From: Amycolatopsis xylanica
GTDB taxonomy: Bacteria; Actinomycetota; Actinomycetes; Mycobacteriales; Pseudonocardiaceae
Assembly: GCF_900107045.1 (NCBI RefSeq)
Contig: NZ_FNON01000006.1
Coordinates: forward strand, 62,001-126,000
DNA length: 64,000 nucleotides
Reading direction: 5' to 3'
Part shown: piece after piece, positions 54,238-63,400 of the stretch
Position numbering within the stretch: position 1 is the first letter of the stretch
Layout of the letters: the number at the start of each line of letters is the position of its first letter
Notes under the pieces: generated by a model
What the model was told of the DNA's origin: nothing
Seen by the model: only the letters and a program-made list of their open reading frames with translations
Database searches by the model: none
Program-made: the position numbers and the translations under genes

Positions 54238-54779
54238 GGGGCGAGGTCCGGGTAGCTGTTGCCGCAGTCCTCGCATTTCAGCGAGTCGTTCAGCCGGAAG
54301 CCGCACTCGCAGACCCAGCCCTTGTGTCGCGCGGGATTGCCCGCGACGAAGGAGTGCGCCGGCACGTCGCGGGTGATGACCGAGCCCGCGGCCGCGAAGG
54401 CGTACGAGCCGATCTCCGTGCCGCAGACGACCACCGTGCCCGCGCCGAGTGAGGCGCCGCGACGGACCACAGTGGACACCAGCTCGTCCGGGCCCTTGCG
54501 GATGTGGGCGCGGGGGCGGAGGTCGTTGGTGAACAACACGTTCGGGCCGAGGAAAACCTCGTCCTCGCAGGTCACGCCGCTGAAGACCAGGGTGCCGTTC
54601 TTGACCGTCACGCGGTCGCCCAGCACCGCTCCGTCCTCGACGAACGCGCCGTCGCAGATGTTGCAGTCGCGGCCGACCTTCGCGCCGGGCAGCACGTGCG
54701 CGAACGCCCAGACGCGGGTGCCGTCGCCGACCTCGTCGCTTTCGCAGAGGCCGTTGGGGTGGACACGGACTCCGGTCAT
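54234..54779 (-). CDS. Left-handed beta-helix acyltransferase with C-terminal zinc ribbon
   Basis: A 181-residue hexapeptide-repeat protein (WbbJ/WlbB/FdtC-like). The repeats begin around GDGTRVWAFAHVLPGAKVG and run through VSTVVRRGASLGAGTVVVCG to VPAHSFVAGNPARHKG. Such enzymes N-acetylate amino sugars on UDP or dTDP. The extra C-terminus has VCECG...KCEDCG, a four-cysteine zinc ribbon absent from most family members. Coupled to the aminotransferase by a 4-bp overlap, which supports transamination then N-acylation of one sugar. Confidence 0.82.
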   Translation of the reverse strand: MTGVRVHPNGLCESDEVGDGTRVWAFAHVLPGAKVGRDCNICDGAFVEDGAVLGDRVTVKNGTLVFSGVTCEDEVFLGPNVLFTNDLRPRAHIRKGPDELVSTVVRRGASLGAGTVVVCGTEIGSYAFAAAGSVITRDVPAHSFVAGNPARHKGWVCECGFRLNDSLKCEDCGNSYPDLAP

Positions 54780-55864
54780 CGGATCGCCTTCTTCAGCGTC
54801 TCGACCACGTACTCCTGCTGAGCCTGCGTGATCTCCGGGAACAGCGGCAGCGACAGTAGCTCGCCCGCGACGCGTTCGGCGACCGGGAACGCGCCGATGC
54901 CCTGACCGAGTGAGCTGAACGCGCCGTTCAGGTGGACCGGGGTGGGGTAGTGGATGCCCGCGCCGATGCCCGCCGCGTGCAGCTCGCCCAGCACGCGATC
55001 GCGGTCCGCGACGCGGACGACGTAGAGGTGCCAGACCGGCTCGTTGCCGTCGAGCACGACCGGGGTGCGCACCTCGGGCACCTCGCTGAGCAGCGCGGTG
55101 TACCGGGACGCGGCCTCGCGGCGTGCGGTGTTCCAGGCTTCGAGGCGACGCAGTTTCGCCGACAGGACGACCGCCTGCAGCGTGTCCAAGCGGCTGTTGA
55201 ACCCCAAGGTCGGGTGTTCGTACTTACGCGGCGAGCCGTGCGCGCCGAGCAACCGGACCTGGGCGGCCAGCTCCGCGGAGCCGGTCAGCACCGCGCCCGC
55301 ATCCCCATACGCGCCAAGGTTCTTACCCGGGTAGAAGCTCGTCGCGGCGATGTCGCCGAGCCCGCCGGCGGTGACGCCGTGCCGCCGCGCGCCCTGGGCC
55401 TGCGCGGCGTCTTCGAGCACTGGAACGCCCAGGTCTCGCAGCTTCTCGACCGGCGCGGTCTGGCCGTAGAGGTGCACCGGGATGAGCGCTTTGGTCTTCG
55501 GGCCGATGCGCACCTGGTCGACGTCGATCAGCAGCGTGTCCTCGACGCAGTCGACGAGCACCGGGGTCGCGCCGGTGCGCGCCACGGCCTCGGCGGTCGC
55601 GATGAAAGTGTTGGCGGGCACCACACATTCGTCGCCGGGCCCGACGCCGAGCGCGCGCAGCGCGAGCTCCAAGGCGTCCGTGCCGTTGGCGACGCCGACG
55701 CAGTGCTCGACCCCGGAGAACGCGGCGAACTCGGACTCGAACGCCGAGACCTGCGGGCCGCCGACGAACGCGGTCGTCTTCAGCACCTCGGCCCAGCCAA
55801 CGGCCACCTCGTCGGCCACCTGCTCCTGCTGTGCCGCCAGATCGACCAGCGGTACTGAGGTCAT
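54776..55864 (-). CDS. DegT/DnrJ/EryC1 sugar aminotransferase
   Basis: A 362-residue PLP-dependent aminotransferase. VPLVDLAAQQEQV is the family start, GVANGTDALELALRALG the phosphate-binding region, and TSFYPGKNLGAYGDAGAV holds the PLP lysine. This form (with GTDAL and FYPGKNLGA) is most like 3-keto hexose aminotransferases of the FdtB/WlbC group. The frame is open to 56077, but AAGGAGAG precedes ATG 55864. Directly followed by the hexapeptide acyltransferase. Confidence 0.87.
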   Translation of the reverse strand: MTSVPLVDLAAQQEQVADEVAVGWAEVLKTTAFVGGPQVSAFESEFAAFSGVEHCVGVANGTDALELALRALGVGPGDECVVPANTFIATAEAVARTGATPVLVDCVEDTLLIDVDQVRIGPKTKALIPVHLYGQTAPVEKLRDLGVPVLEDAAQAQGARRHGVTAGGLGDIAATSFYPGKNLGAYGDAGAVLTGSAELAAQVRLLGAHGSPRKYEHPTLGFNSRLDTLQAVVLSAKLRRLEAWNTARREAASRYTALLSEVPEVRTPVVLDGNEPVWHLYVVRVADRDRVLGELHAAGIGAGIHYPTPVHLNGAFSSLGQGIGAFPVAERVAGELLSLPLFPEITQAQQEYVVETLKKAIR

Positions 55865-55865
55865 C

Positions 55866-57116
55866 TCAACTCTCCTTCGAGGAACGCTGAGCCAGCACCG
55901 GGGTGGCGTTGGCGTCGTCGGTACGGGCGGTGCCGCGGAACTGCTGGATCTTGCGCTGGACCTTGTAGCCGAACAGCCCGGCCGCGCTGCGTGCGCTGTC
56001 GGCGGCCAGCCGGGGCCGCGGCGTCGGCTGCGCGAGCGCCGCCGCGTACACCCGCTCGAGGAACTTGGCCGCGCCACGCAGGCTGAACCGGTCGACCACC
56101 AGCTCGCGGGCGAACCCGCCGAGTTCGGCGCGCCGCTCCGGCGAGTCGACCAGCGTGTCGAGCGCCTCGCGCAGCGCGGTGACGCCCGAGCCGCGCGAAC
56201 CCGGACCCTGGCCGTACCAGCCCGCCTGCAGGAAGGTGCTGGCCGTCGCAGGCGTCAAAAGCTCGCTGTAGCCCTGTTCGCCGACCACGACGAGCGGCTT
56301 GCCGAACGACATGCCGCGCAGCGCCGAGCCACCCATCCCGATCAGGATGTCCGCCGCCGCGTAGGCGGGCCGCGGGTCGGAGACCTCGCCGGTGAGCGTG
56401 ACGACCTCGTACCCGGCCGCGTCGTTGGCGCGGGCCGCGCGCGCGGCGACCTCGTCGCGGCTGCGCCCGTCGCCGACGATCGCGAGCCGCAGCTTGCGCC
56501 CGGCGCTGGCCAGCTGACCGGCGGCGTCGCAGGCCGCGAGCAGGCCTTCGAGCTTCAGCTCCGGCACCAGGCGGCAGACCATCGCGACCAGCGTGACGTC
56601 GTCGTCGAACCCGTGCTCGGCGCGGAACGCCGACCCGTCGACGCCGGGGTGGTCGCCGTCGGTGTCCACCGGCGGCTCCAGCAGCGAGACCCGGGTGTGC
56701 CCGGCGGCGACGGCCGCCTCGCGGATCTGCTCGGTGCCGACCAGCAGCGGGACCGTGCGCGGGAAGAACGGCACGACCGACATCGACAGCACCGTGCCGA
56801 CCAGCGCGCCGCGCCCGAGCCCGGTGGCCGCGAGGCCTTCCAGCACCGGCGGCCATTCGTAGCCGTGCACCAGGTCGATGTCCCGGTCGGCGATGATCTC
56901 GGCGATCCGCCGCGACACGCCGCGCGACGGACGGCGCCGCTCGGCCGGGATTTCGTGGTGCGTGAGCCCCAGCTCGTGGACATAGTCGACCAGCGGGCCT
57001 GGCTCGGAGATCACGTCGACGGAGTGCCCCAGATCGCGGACGGCGCCCGCCAGCTGCAGCGCGTTGAGCTGCGAGCCGCCGATCTCCATCGCGTGCGGGT
57101 AAACCAGGATTCTCAT
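55866..57116 (-). CDS. GT4-type glycosyltransferase
   Basis: A 416-residue GT-B fold enzyme. MRILVYPHAMEIGGSQLNAL is the acceptor-domain start with the GGSQ loop. VAMVCRLVPELKLEGLLAAC, LAIVGDGRSRDEV and ADILIGMGGSALRGMSFGKP are the donor-binding segments; the usual E-x7-E is altered to MGGSALRGMSFGKP. Cytosolic. Overlaps the upstream gene by 4 bp. Confidence 0.82.
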   Translation of the reverse strand: MRILVYPHAMEIGGSQLNALQLAGAVRDLGHSVDVISEPGPLVDYVHELGLTHHEIPAERRRPSRGVSRRIAEIIADRDIDLVHGYEWPPVLEGLAATGLGRGALVGTVLSMSVVPFFPRTVPLLVGTEQIREAAVAAGHTRVSLLEPPVDTDGDHPGVDGSAFRAEHGFDDDVTLVAMVCRLVPELKLEGLLAACDAAGQLASAGRKLRLAIVGDGRSRDEVAARAARANDAAGYEVVTLTGEVSDPRPAYAAADILIGMGGSALRGMSFGKPLVVVGEQGYSELLTPATASTFLQAGWYGQGPGSRGSGVTALREALDTLVDSPERRAELGGFARELVVDRFSLRGAAKFLERVYAAALAQPTPRPRLAADSARSAAGLFGYKVQRKIQQFRGTARTDDANATPVLAQRSSKES

Positions 57117-58093
57117 CGGGGCTCCACCCTCAGCAGCAACGCTTCTTCGGCTTCGGTCACCGGACCGCCTCGGGTCAGCAGCTCGCCGACCTTCAGCCCG
57201 CCGGTCTGCAACGCGACGATCGGGTCGGCGCCGACCGCGGACGGCAGGATCCCCATATGCCCGGGATCCGGCGCCGACGGCGGCCAGACCGCCTGGTCGT
57301 CGCGTTCGATGTCACCCCAGAACTGGATCAGCACCGCACCCGGGTGCTCCTCGCGGATTCGCTTGACCGCAACGGAATCGAGCACTGGCTCAGGCCCAGG
57401 CGAGAGCGCGACGATGACAGCGTCGAGGCGACCCGAAGGCGCGCCGTCGAGGCTCGCGGCGGTCGTGACCTGCCCGCCCAAAGCCGTGATGCCCTGCTCG
57501 ATGTCCGACGCGAACACGTTGTCGCACAACAGAAGCACGCGACTCCCGAGCACGGGCACGCCCGCGTCGAGCAACTGCTTCACGGCCATCACGCCCGAAT
57601 ACGCGAACACGCCGATCGCCGGATGATGCTCATTCGGGCCAGCGACGGGGATTCCACCAGCGTGACACGCGTCGAGATCGACTTCGCCGGGCCGCAGCTC
57701 CCAGGGCTCGTACATCAGGCTGATCGCGGAACCCGGGCGCAGCCACGAGATCGTCTCGGCATCGAGCGGCCGCAGATGCCCGCTGTTGGTCACCACGTCC
57801 GCGCCGTCGAACAACGCGGCGTCCTTGACCCGGCTGAACCGCACCCGCACACCCGCACGCGTGGCCAGCCGGATGATCGCGTCCTCGGCGTCCTGCGCGG
57901 AGCCGTACCGGCTGTCCTTCGACAGCGCACGAACCTCGACGGCGCCCGCCATCGCGGCCAGCAACGGCGTCACGGCATACGCGCCGGTCGCCGCTTCGGT
58001 CACCACGACCCGGCCGCTGAGATCGAGCCCCATCCGCTCGACCGCCTCGGCGCACAACGCCAGCAGGCGATCCGGATTTCCCCCCGCGCTCAT
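57113..58093 (-). CDS. Two-domain Rossmann-like protein of unknown function
   Basis: A 326-residue protein. The first half has an alpha/beta pattern (LSGRVVVTEAATGAYAVTPLLAAMAG, FDGADVVTNSGHLRPL). The second begins LGSRVLLLCDNVFASDIEQGI, like an NAD-binding domain of the hydroxyacid dehydrogenase or homocysteinase type, but lacks a clean GxGxxG. FSRVKDAALF and GIPVAGPNEHHP sit between. No substrate can be named. It lies between two sugar-handling genes and overlaps both, so it probably acts on the same sugar pathway or its control. Confidence 0.55.
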   Translation of the reverse strand: MSAGGNPDRLLALCAEAVERMGLDLSGRVVVTEAATGAYAVTPLLAAMAGAVEVRALSKDSRYGSAQDAEDAIIRLATRAGVRVRFSRVKDAALFDGADVVTNSGHLRPLDAETISWLRPGSAISLMYEPWELRPGEVDLDACHAGGIPVAGPNEHHPAIGVFAYSGVMAVKQLLDAGVPVLGSRVLLLCDNVFASDIEQGITALGGQVTTAASLDGAPSGRLDAVIVALSPGPEPVLDSVAVKRIREEHPGAVLIQFWGDIERDDQAVWPPSAPDPGHMGILPSAVGADPIVALQTGGLKVGELLTRGGPVTEAEEALLLRVEPR

Positions 58094-59223
58094 CAGACCG
58101 TGGCCGGTTCGAGCGCCGCCGCGAGCACGTCCACGATGCGCACCTGGTCCGCGTCGGTCAGCTCATGGTGCAGCGGAAGGATCAGCGACCGGTTGGTCAG
58201 CCGCTCGGTCGACGGCAGCGCGACATGCGGGTGGCCCGCGTACGCCGGTTCGAGGTGCGAGGCCATGATCCCGCGGCGCGCGGAAATGCCTTCGGCCGCC
58301 AGCCGCGTGAGCACGTCGTTGCGCTCGACGGGCACATCGTCGTCGAGCAACACCCAGAACGCCTGGAAATTCGTTGTCCCGTAAGCGGGATCCCGCACCG
58401 CGCGAACGCCGGGCACCTTCGCCAGCAGCTCGTGATAGCGCGCCGCGAGCGCACGCCGCTGCTCGACGAGCGCGGGCAGCTTCCGCAGCTGGACCAGGCC
58501 GATCGCGGCCTGGATGTCGGTCATCCGGTAGTTGAACCCGGTTTCGAGGTACTGCTCGACGATGGCCTTGCCCGCGGCCGCGTGCCGGTCCGCCGCCGAG
58601 ACGCTCATGCCGTGCTCACGCAGCCTGCGCAGCCGCGCGGCGAGGTCGGCGTCGTCGGTGGTGATCATGCCGCCCTCGCCCGTGGTGAGCAGCTTGCGCG
58701 GGTGGAACGACCACGCGGCCAGCGCGCCGGCGCCGACCGGCCGGTCACGGTAGGTCGCGCCCGCCGCGCAGGCCGCGTCCTCGAGCACCGGGATGTCGCC
58801 GCAGGCGGCGCGGATCGCGTCGACGTCGGCGGGCAGTCCGCCCTGGTGGACGGCCATGACGACCTTGGTACGCGTGCTGAGCACCGCGGCGACCGTCTCG
58901 GCCGTCAGGTTGCCGGTGACCACGTCGACATCGGCGAACACCGGCGTCGCGCCGCAGTAGCGAACGGCGTTCGCGCTCGCGATGAAGCTGAACGAGGGCA
59001 CCACCACCTCGTCGCCCGGCCCGACGCCGAGCACGTACAAGCCCAGGTGCAGCGCGGTGGTGCAGGACGAGACGGCGACCCCGTGCGCGGAGCCGGTGTG
59101 CGCGGCGAACGCCTGCTCGAACTCGGCCACGCGGGGGCCCTGCGCCACCCAGCCGGAGCGGACCGCCTCCGCGACCGCCTCGGCCTCTTCCTCACCCAAG
59201 AACGGCCGCATAACCGGAATCAA
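58093..59223 (-). CDS. DegT/DnrJ/EryC1 sugar aminotransferase (second)
   Basis: A 376-residue PLP enzyme. MIPVMRPFLGEEEAEAV, SSCTTALHLGLYVLG and WSFHPRKLLTTGEGGMI (PLP lysine in HPRK) are present. This subtype resembles ArnB/PglE-like 4-aminotransferases (SFHPRK, TTGEGGM), unlike the paralogue at 54776. Two different aminotransferases suggest a diamino sugar or two amino sugars. First of a four-base-coupled chain running to the Eis-like gene. Confidence 0.87.
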   Translation of the reverse strand: MIPVMRPFLGEEEAEAVAEAVRSGWVAQGPRVAEFEQAFAAHTGSAHGVAVSSCTTALHLGLYVLGVGPGDEVVVPSFSFIASANAVRYCGATPVFADVDVVTGNLTAETVAAVLSTRTKVVMAVHQGGLPADVDAIRAACGDIPVLEDAACAAGATYRDRPVGAGALAAWSFHPRKLLTTGEGGMITTDDADLAARLRRLREHGMSVSAADRHAAAGKAIVEQYLETGFNYRMTDIQAAIGLVQLRKLPALVEQRRALAARYHELLAKVPGVRAVRDPAYGTTNFQAFWVLLDDDVPVERNDVLTRLAAEGISARRGIMASHLEPAYAGHPHVALPSTERLTNRSLILPLHHELTDADQVRIVDVLAAALEPATV

Positions 59224-59280
59224 GTCGGCTCCCCTTTTGTCGTTTGCTCGAATACGGAATCGGTGCCACGACGGCCGTTG

Positions 59281-60456
59281 TTACGAGTCCTTCAGCCCGA
59301 GCAACCCGGCGAGCTTGCCCGCGCGGGCCGACCACGAGTGCGCACGCGCGACCCCACGGCGCACCGACACCGCCGCGGGGTCACGCGCCTCTTTGGCCGC
59401 TGCCAGCACCGCCTCGGCGAATGCGGCAGGACTATCGGCCAATCGGATTTCGTCGGTTTCGTCGGCGAGCCGTTTGCTCGCCGGTAGCTCGCTGCTCACC
59501 ACCGGTTTCCCGGCGGCGAGGTACTCCAGCGTCTTCAATGGGAAGGACGCGCGGTTGAACGCCGAGTCCGCGTACGGGGTGAGCCCGACGTCGAACCTGG
59601 CGAGATACGGCAGCAGGTCGTCGAACGGCACCGCGCCGACGTAGTGCACGTTTTCCCTGGCCAGCAAGGAATCCACGCGAGACGGATGCCAGCCGGGGTC
59701 GCGTGGGCCGACCAGCAGCAGGCCGATCCCGGTGTCCGCGACGGCTTCCAGCAGCGCCAGGTCGATCCGGTCGGACAGCTGGCCGGACAGTCCCGCGACC
59801 GGAGCCGGGAAACCGTCCGGCAACACCGCCGGTTCGACCTCGGCGAGGTAGGCGTCCGGTGCGCAGCCGTTGGGGAACAGCATCGGCTCCGGCCCGAGCC
59901 CGCGCCAGCGCGCGGCCAGTTCCGGGCCGACCGCCAGCACGAGATCCGCGCGCCGCAACGACTTCCGCTCCTCGCGGGCGACACGGTCGCGGTCGAGCCG
60001 CATCAGCTCGGCGCCGGCGACCCAGTCGTCCGTGCCATAGAGAACGTCCATAGTGGACGAACCCCAGCGGCCGAGCACGTCGTGCGGTGAGCACGCCAGC
60101 ACCGCGCGCGGCCGCCTGCGCAGCCGCCACAGCGCCCAGCTCAGCTGGGCCCGGACCAGCGGCCAGGTCGTCGACCGGATGCCGGGCCTGGTCAGGCCAG
60201 GCAACGCGACCGGCGTGAGCCGCTGGATCCCGGCGGTGACCTCTCGCAGCACCGGCCGCCACTGGCGCCCGGCCGAGGCCGCGACCCCGCGATAGCGATC
60301 GGGGGTCGCGGGGGACACCGGCGGGTCGACCCACAGGATGTCCGCGTACTCCAGCAACGCCTCCGCCAGCTGGCGTTCGGAGCCCTTGACCCCGTCCCAC
60401 GTCACCCCCGAGACGACGACCACCAGCCGCCGTCCCGGGGTACCCGCATCCGTCAT
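59281..60456 (-). CDS. Glycosyltransferase (GT-B, GT4-like)
   Basis: A 391-residue protein. The N-terminal half is divergent (RLVVVVSGVTWDGVKGSERQ). The donor half is clear: LAVGPELAARW, MLFPNGCAPDAYL, VGPRDPGWHP, NVHYVGAVPFDDLLPYLARFDVGLTPY and PLKTLEYLAAGKPVVSS, with the E of KTLEYLAAG in the usual place. It resembles transferases working with surface polysaccharides. Its ATG overlaps the stop of the large DUF4082 gene. A 57-bp gap separates it from the aminotransferase downstream. Confidence 0.8.
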   Translation of the reverse strand: MTDAGTPGRRLVVVVSGVTWDGVKGSERQLAEALLEYADILWVDPPVSPATPDRYRGVAASAGRQWRPVLREVTAGIQRLTPVALPGLTRPGIRSTTWPLVRAQLSWALWRLRRRPRAVLACSPHDVLGRWGSSTMDVLYGTDDWVAGAELMRLDRDRVAREERKSLRRADLVLAVGPELAARWRGLGPEPMLFPNGCAPDAYLAEVEPAVLPDGFPAPVAGLSGQLSDRIDLALLEAVADTGIGLLLVGPRDPGWHPSRVDSLLARENVHYVGAVPFDDLLPYLARFDVGLTPYADSAFNRASFPLKTLEYLAAGKPVVSSELPASKRLADETDEIRLADSPAAFAEAVLAAAKEARDPAAVSVRRGVARAHSWSARAGKLAGLLGLKDS

Positions 60457-63400
60457 GCGCTCGGCGAGAACACGACGTCGACCCAGTAGTTGCCGCCTCG
60501 GTAGGTCGAGGTCGGGAAGCCAGGCCCCACCTTGTACACCCCGTTCGGCGTGTCGCCTCCGGTCGCCGGCGCGCTCAGCGGTGCGCTGCTCACCCCGGTC
60601 TGCTCGAAGTAGAACGCGTCCGCCGAGTAATGCCCGTTGGGCGCGGTGTACGAAGCGATGTAGTTCTGCCCGGCCGTGATGGCCACCGGTGAGGAGAACG
60701 TCAGCGTCTGCCAGCCCGACGCCGTTTCACCGGTGAACGTGCCGGTCGCCAGCTGCGTGCCGTCGGTCGTCCACAGTGAACCGGTGTGCGTGCCGGTGTT
60801 GCCCGTTCCCTTGTAGAACTTGACGCCGGTGACCGTGCCGTTGACCGAGGAACTGAACCGGACACCCAGTTCGAGCGAGGTCGTTTCGTCGGCCGACAGG
60901 ATCGTCGGTGTCGTCGCCGCGCTGAACAGTGTGCAAGGACAGGTCTGGGTCGTGGCGGTGGTGAAGGTCCACGTCGACGCGGCAGGCATCGGGTTCCCGT
61001 TCGCGTCGGCGATCTTCATGCTCGCCGCGTACGTCGTCCCGGCCACCAGCCTGGCCGCCGGAGTCCACGTGACCGTCTTCTGGTCGGCGGACAGTGCGAG
61101 CGAGCCGGCTAGCTTCGCCGATCCCGGGTCGGACAGCGAGAACTGCGCGCTGGTGAGGTCCACCGGTTCGCTGAACGTCGTGCTGACCGTGCCCGCCAGC
61201 GGCGTGCCGGTGGCGCCCGGCGCCGGAGTGCGCGCCGTGACCGTCGGCGGCGTGGTGTCGCCGTTGAGCCCGTTCTGGTAGATCACGTCGACCCAGTAGT
61301 TGCTGGCCCGGTAGGTCGAGGTCGGGAACCCGCCGCCGACGGCCGCCTTGTAGACGCCGTTGCCGCCGTCCACACCGTCCGCCAGGCCATGGATCGCCTG
61401 GTACGACTTCTCCGTGTCGAACCCGCCGTTGTCACCGGCCGGATGCCCGTTCGGTGCGTAGTAGGACACCACGTAGGTCGTGTTGGCCTGCACGTTGACC
61501 GGGGTGCTGAAGGTCAGCGTCTGCCAGCCGATCGTGGACTCGCCGGTGAACGTCCCGGTCGCGAGCCTCGTCCCGGTCGACGACCAGAGCGAGCCGGTAT
61601 GCGTGCCGGTGTTGCCCGTTCCCTTGTAGAACCGGACGCCGAGCACCTGGCCCTTGGCGTCGAACCGCACCTTGGTGCCGAGTTCGAGTGCCGCGGAGTC
61701 GTACGGGTCGGCCGGGTTCGCCGGATGCGTGAAGTCGTCCCAGATCGTGCACGGACAGGCCGCCGGTCGCGGCGAGCCGGTCTTGAACGTCCAGGTGACC
61801 GTGTTCGCCTGGTTACCGGAGGCGTCCGAGGCGTGCATCGTCGCCGTGTACGTCGTGCCCGGGTCCAAAGTGGAACTCGGGGTGAACGTCACCTTGCCGC
61901 CGGTCACCGAGATCGACCCGGCTTCCGACCCGCCGGAGTAGGTCAGCGAGAACGACACCGAACCCGGCGCGATGTTCTCGTCATAGGTGACCGAGACCGG
62001 CGAACTCAGGCCGACCGAACTCTCACCGGTCGCCGGCGAGGTCGAGAGCATCACCGGCGCGCGGGTGTCCGGACCCGGGTCGAGCGCCCAGACCACGTCC
62101 ACCCAGTAGTTGGTGTCCGAATAGGACTGGTTCGGGAACCCGGACGAGCCGAAGCGGAAAACGCCGTTCGGGCCGTCGGTGCCGCTCTTCAACGCGGTGA
62201 GCGGATCCAGGGACGCGCTCTTGTCGGTGAAGTAGGCGAGATCGGACGCGTAGTGCCCGGTCGGCGCGTAGTACGACGCGATGTACGTGGTGCCGGCCGT
62301 GACCGCGACCGAGGTCGGCAGCGCGAGTGTCTGCCAGCCGTTCGTGGTCTCACCGACGAAGGTGCCGGTGCCGAGCAGCTGCCCGCCTGCCGTCCACAGT
62401 GAACCGGTGTGCGTGCCGGTGTTGTTCGCGCCCTTGTAGAACTTGATGCCGCGGACGTAGCCGTCCGAGCTGGCGCGGAACTTCACGCCGACCTCGACCG
62501 GGCCGTTGTCGGCCGTCGAGGTGGTGCCGGGCACCGTCTGGTCGGTCCAGATGCTGCACGGGCAGGTCCTGGCGTTGACCGTGATCTGGGCCGACACCGC
62601 GGCGGACAGGTTCGCCGAGTCGTCGACCGCGCGCGCCTTCATCACCGGGGTGCCCGCGGTGGCGGGCACGAAGGTGTAGCTCCAGCTGGTGCTGCCCGCG
62701 TTCCACGTCGCCGAGTGCCAGGTGACGCCGTTGTCGGTCGACACCTCCACGCCCGCGACCTGGCCCGCGCCGTTGTCGATGACCGTGCCGGTGAACGTGT
62801 AGTTGTTGCCGACCGTGGTCGGCGGCGCGTTGGTGATCGCGACCGTCGGCGCGAGCGTGTCGAGGCTCGCGGTCGCCGCGGTCAGCCCTGCCTGCAGCGT
62901 GCCAGGCTGGACGCCCATGTCGGCCAGCAGGTTCACGGTCGCCTGCTTGATCCGGACGTCGGAGGTCGGGCCGCTGCCGTTCTCGCCCTCGAACGCGTGC
63001 TTGTCGTCGAGGCCCCAGGCCCACTGCACGGTGCCCGCGCCGAACACGAGCGCGCCGCTGGGCTGGTAGCGGTAGTAGGTGAGCGCGTGCGTCTTCGTGC
63101 CCGTGCCGTAGAGGTCACCATAGTTCTTGAGCACGTAGTTGCCCTCGGTGATGTTCACCGTGGTGCGCGAGAGCTGGGCGACGCCCGGCGGCTGGAAGCC
63201 GTTGTCCTCCACGGTGTCCCACTCGTAGCCGAGCGTGCCCTGCGCGAAGGTGTAGACGTTGCCCGGCGCCATGGTGGCCAGCGGGGTGTTGCGCCAGAGC
63301 CGCATCTTCCCGTACGCCGACGGCACGCTCATCGAGTCGGTGCGGCGGCCGTTGACCGTGAAGATCTGGCCGAGCAGCGAGTTCTCCGGCTTTCCACCGT

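Noticed and set aside
55482..57626. 714-codon plus-strand open frame over the aminotransferase and glycosyltransferase
   Set aside because: No domain pattern; it lies antisense to three well-supported genes.
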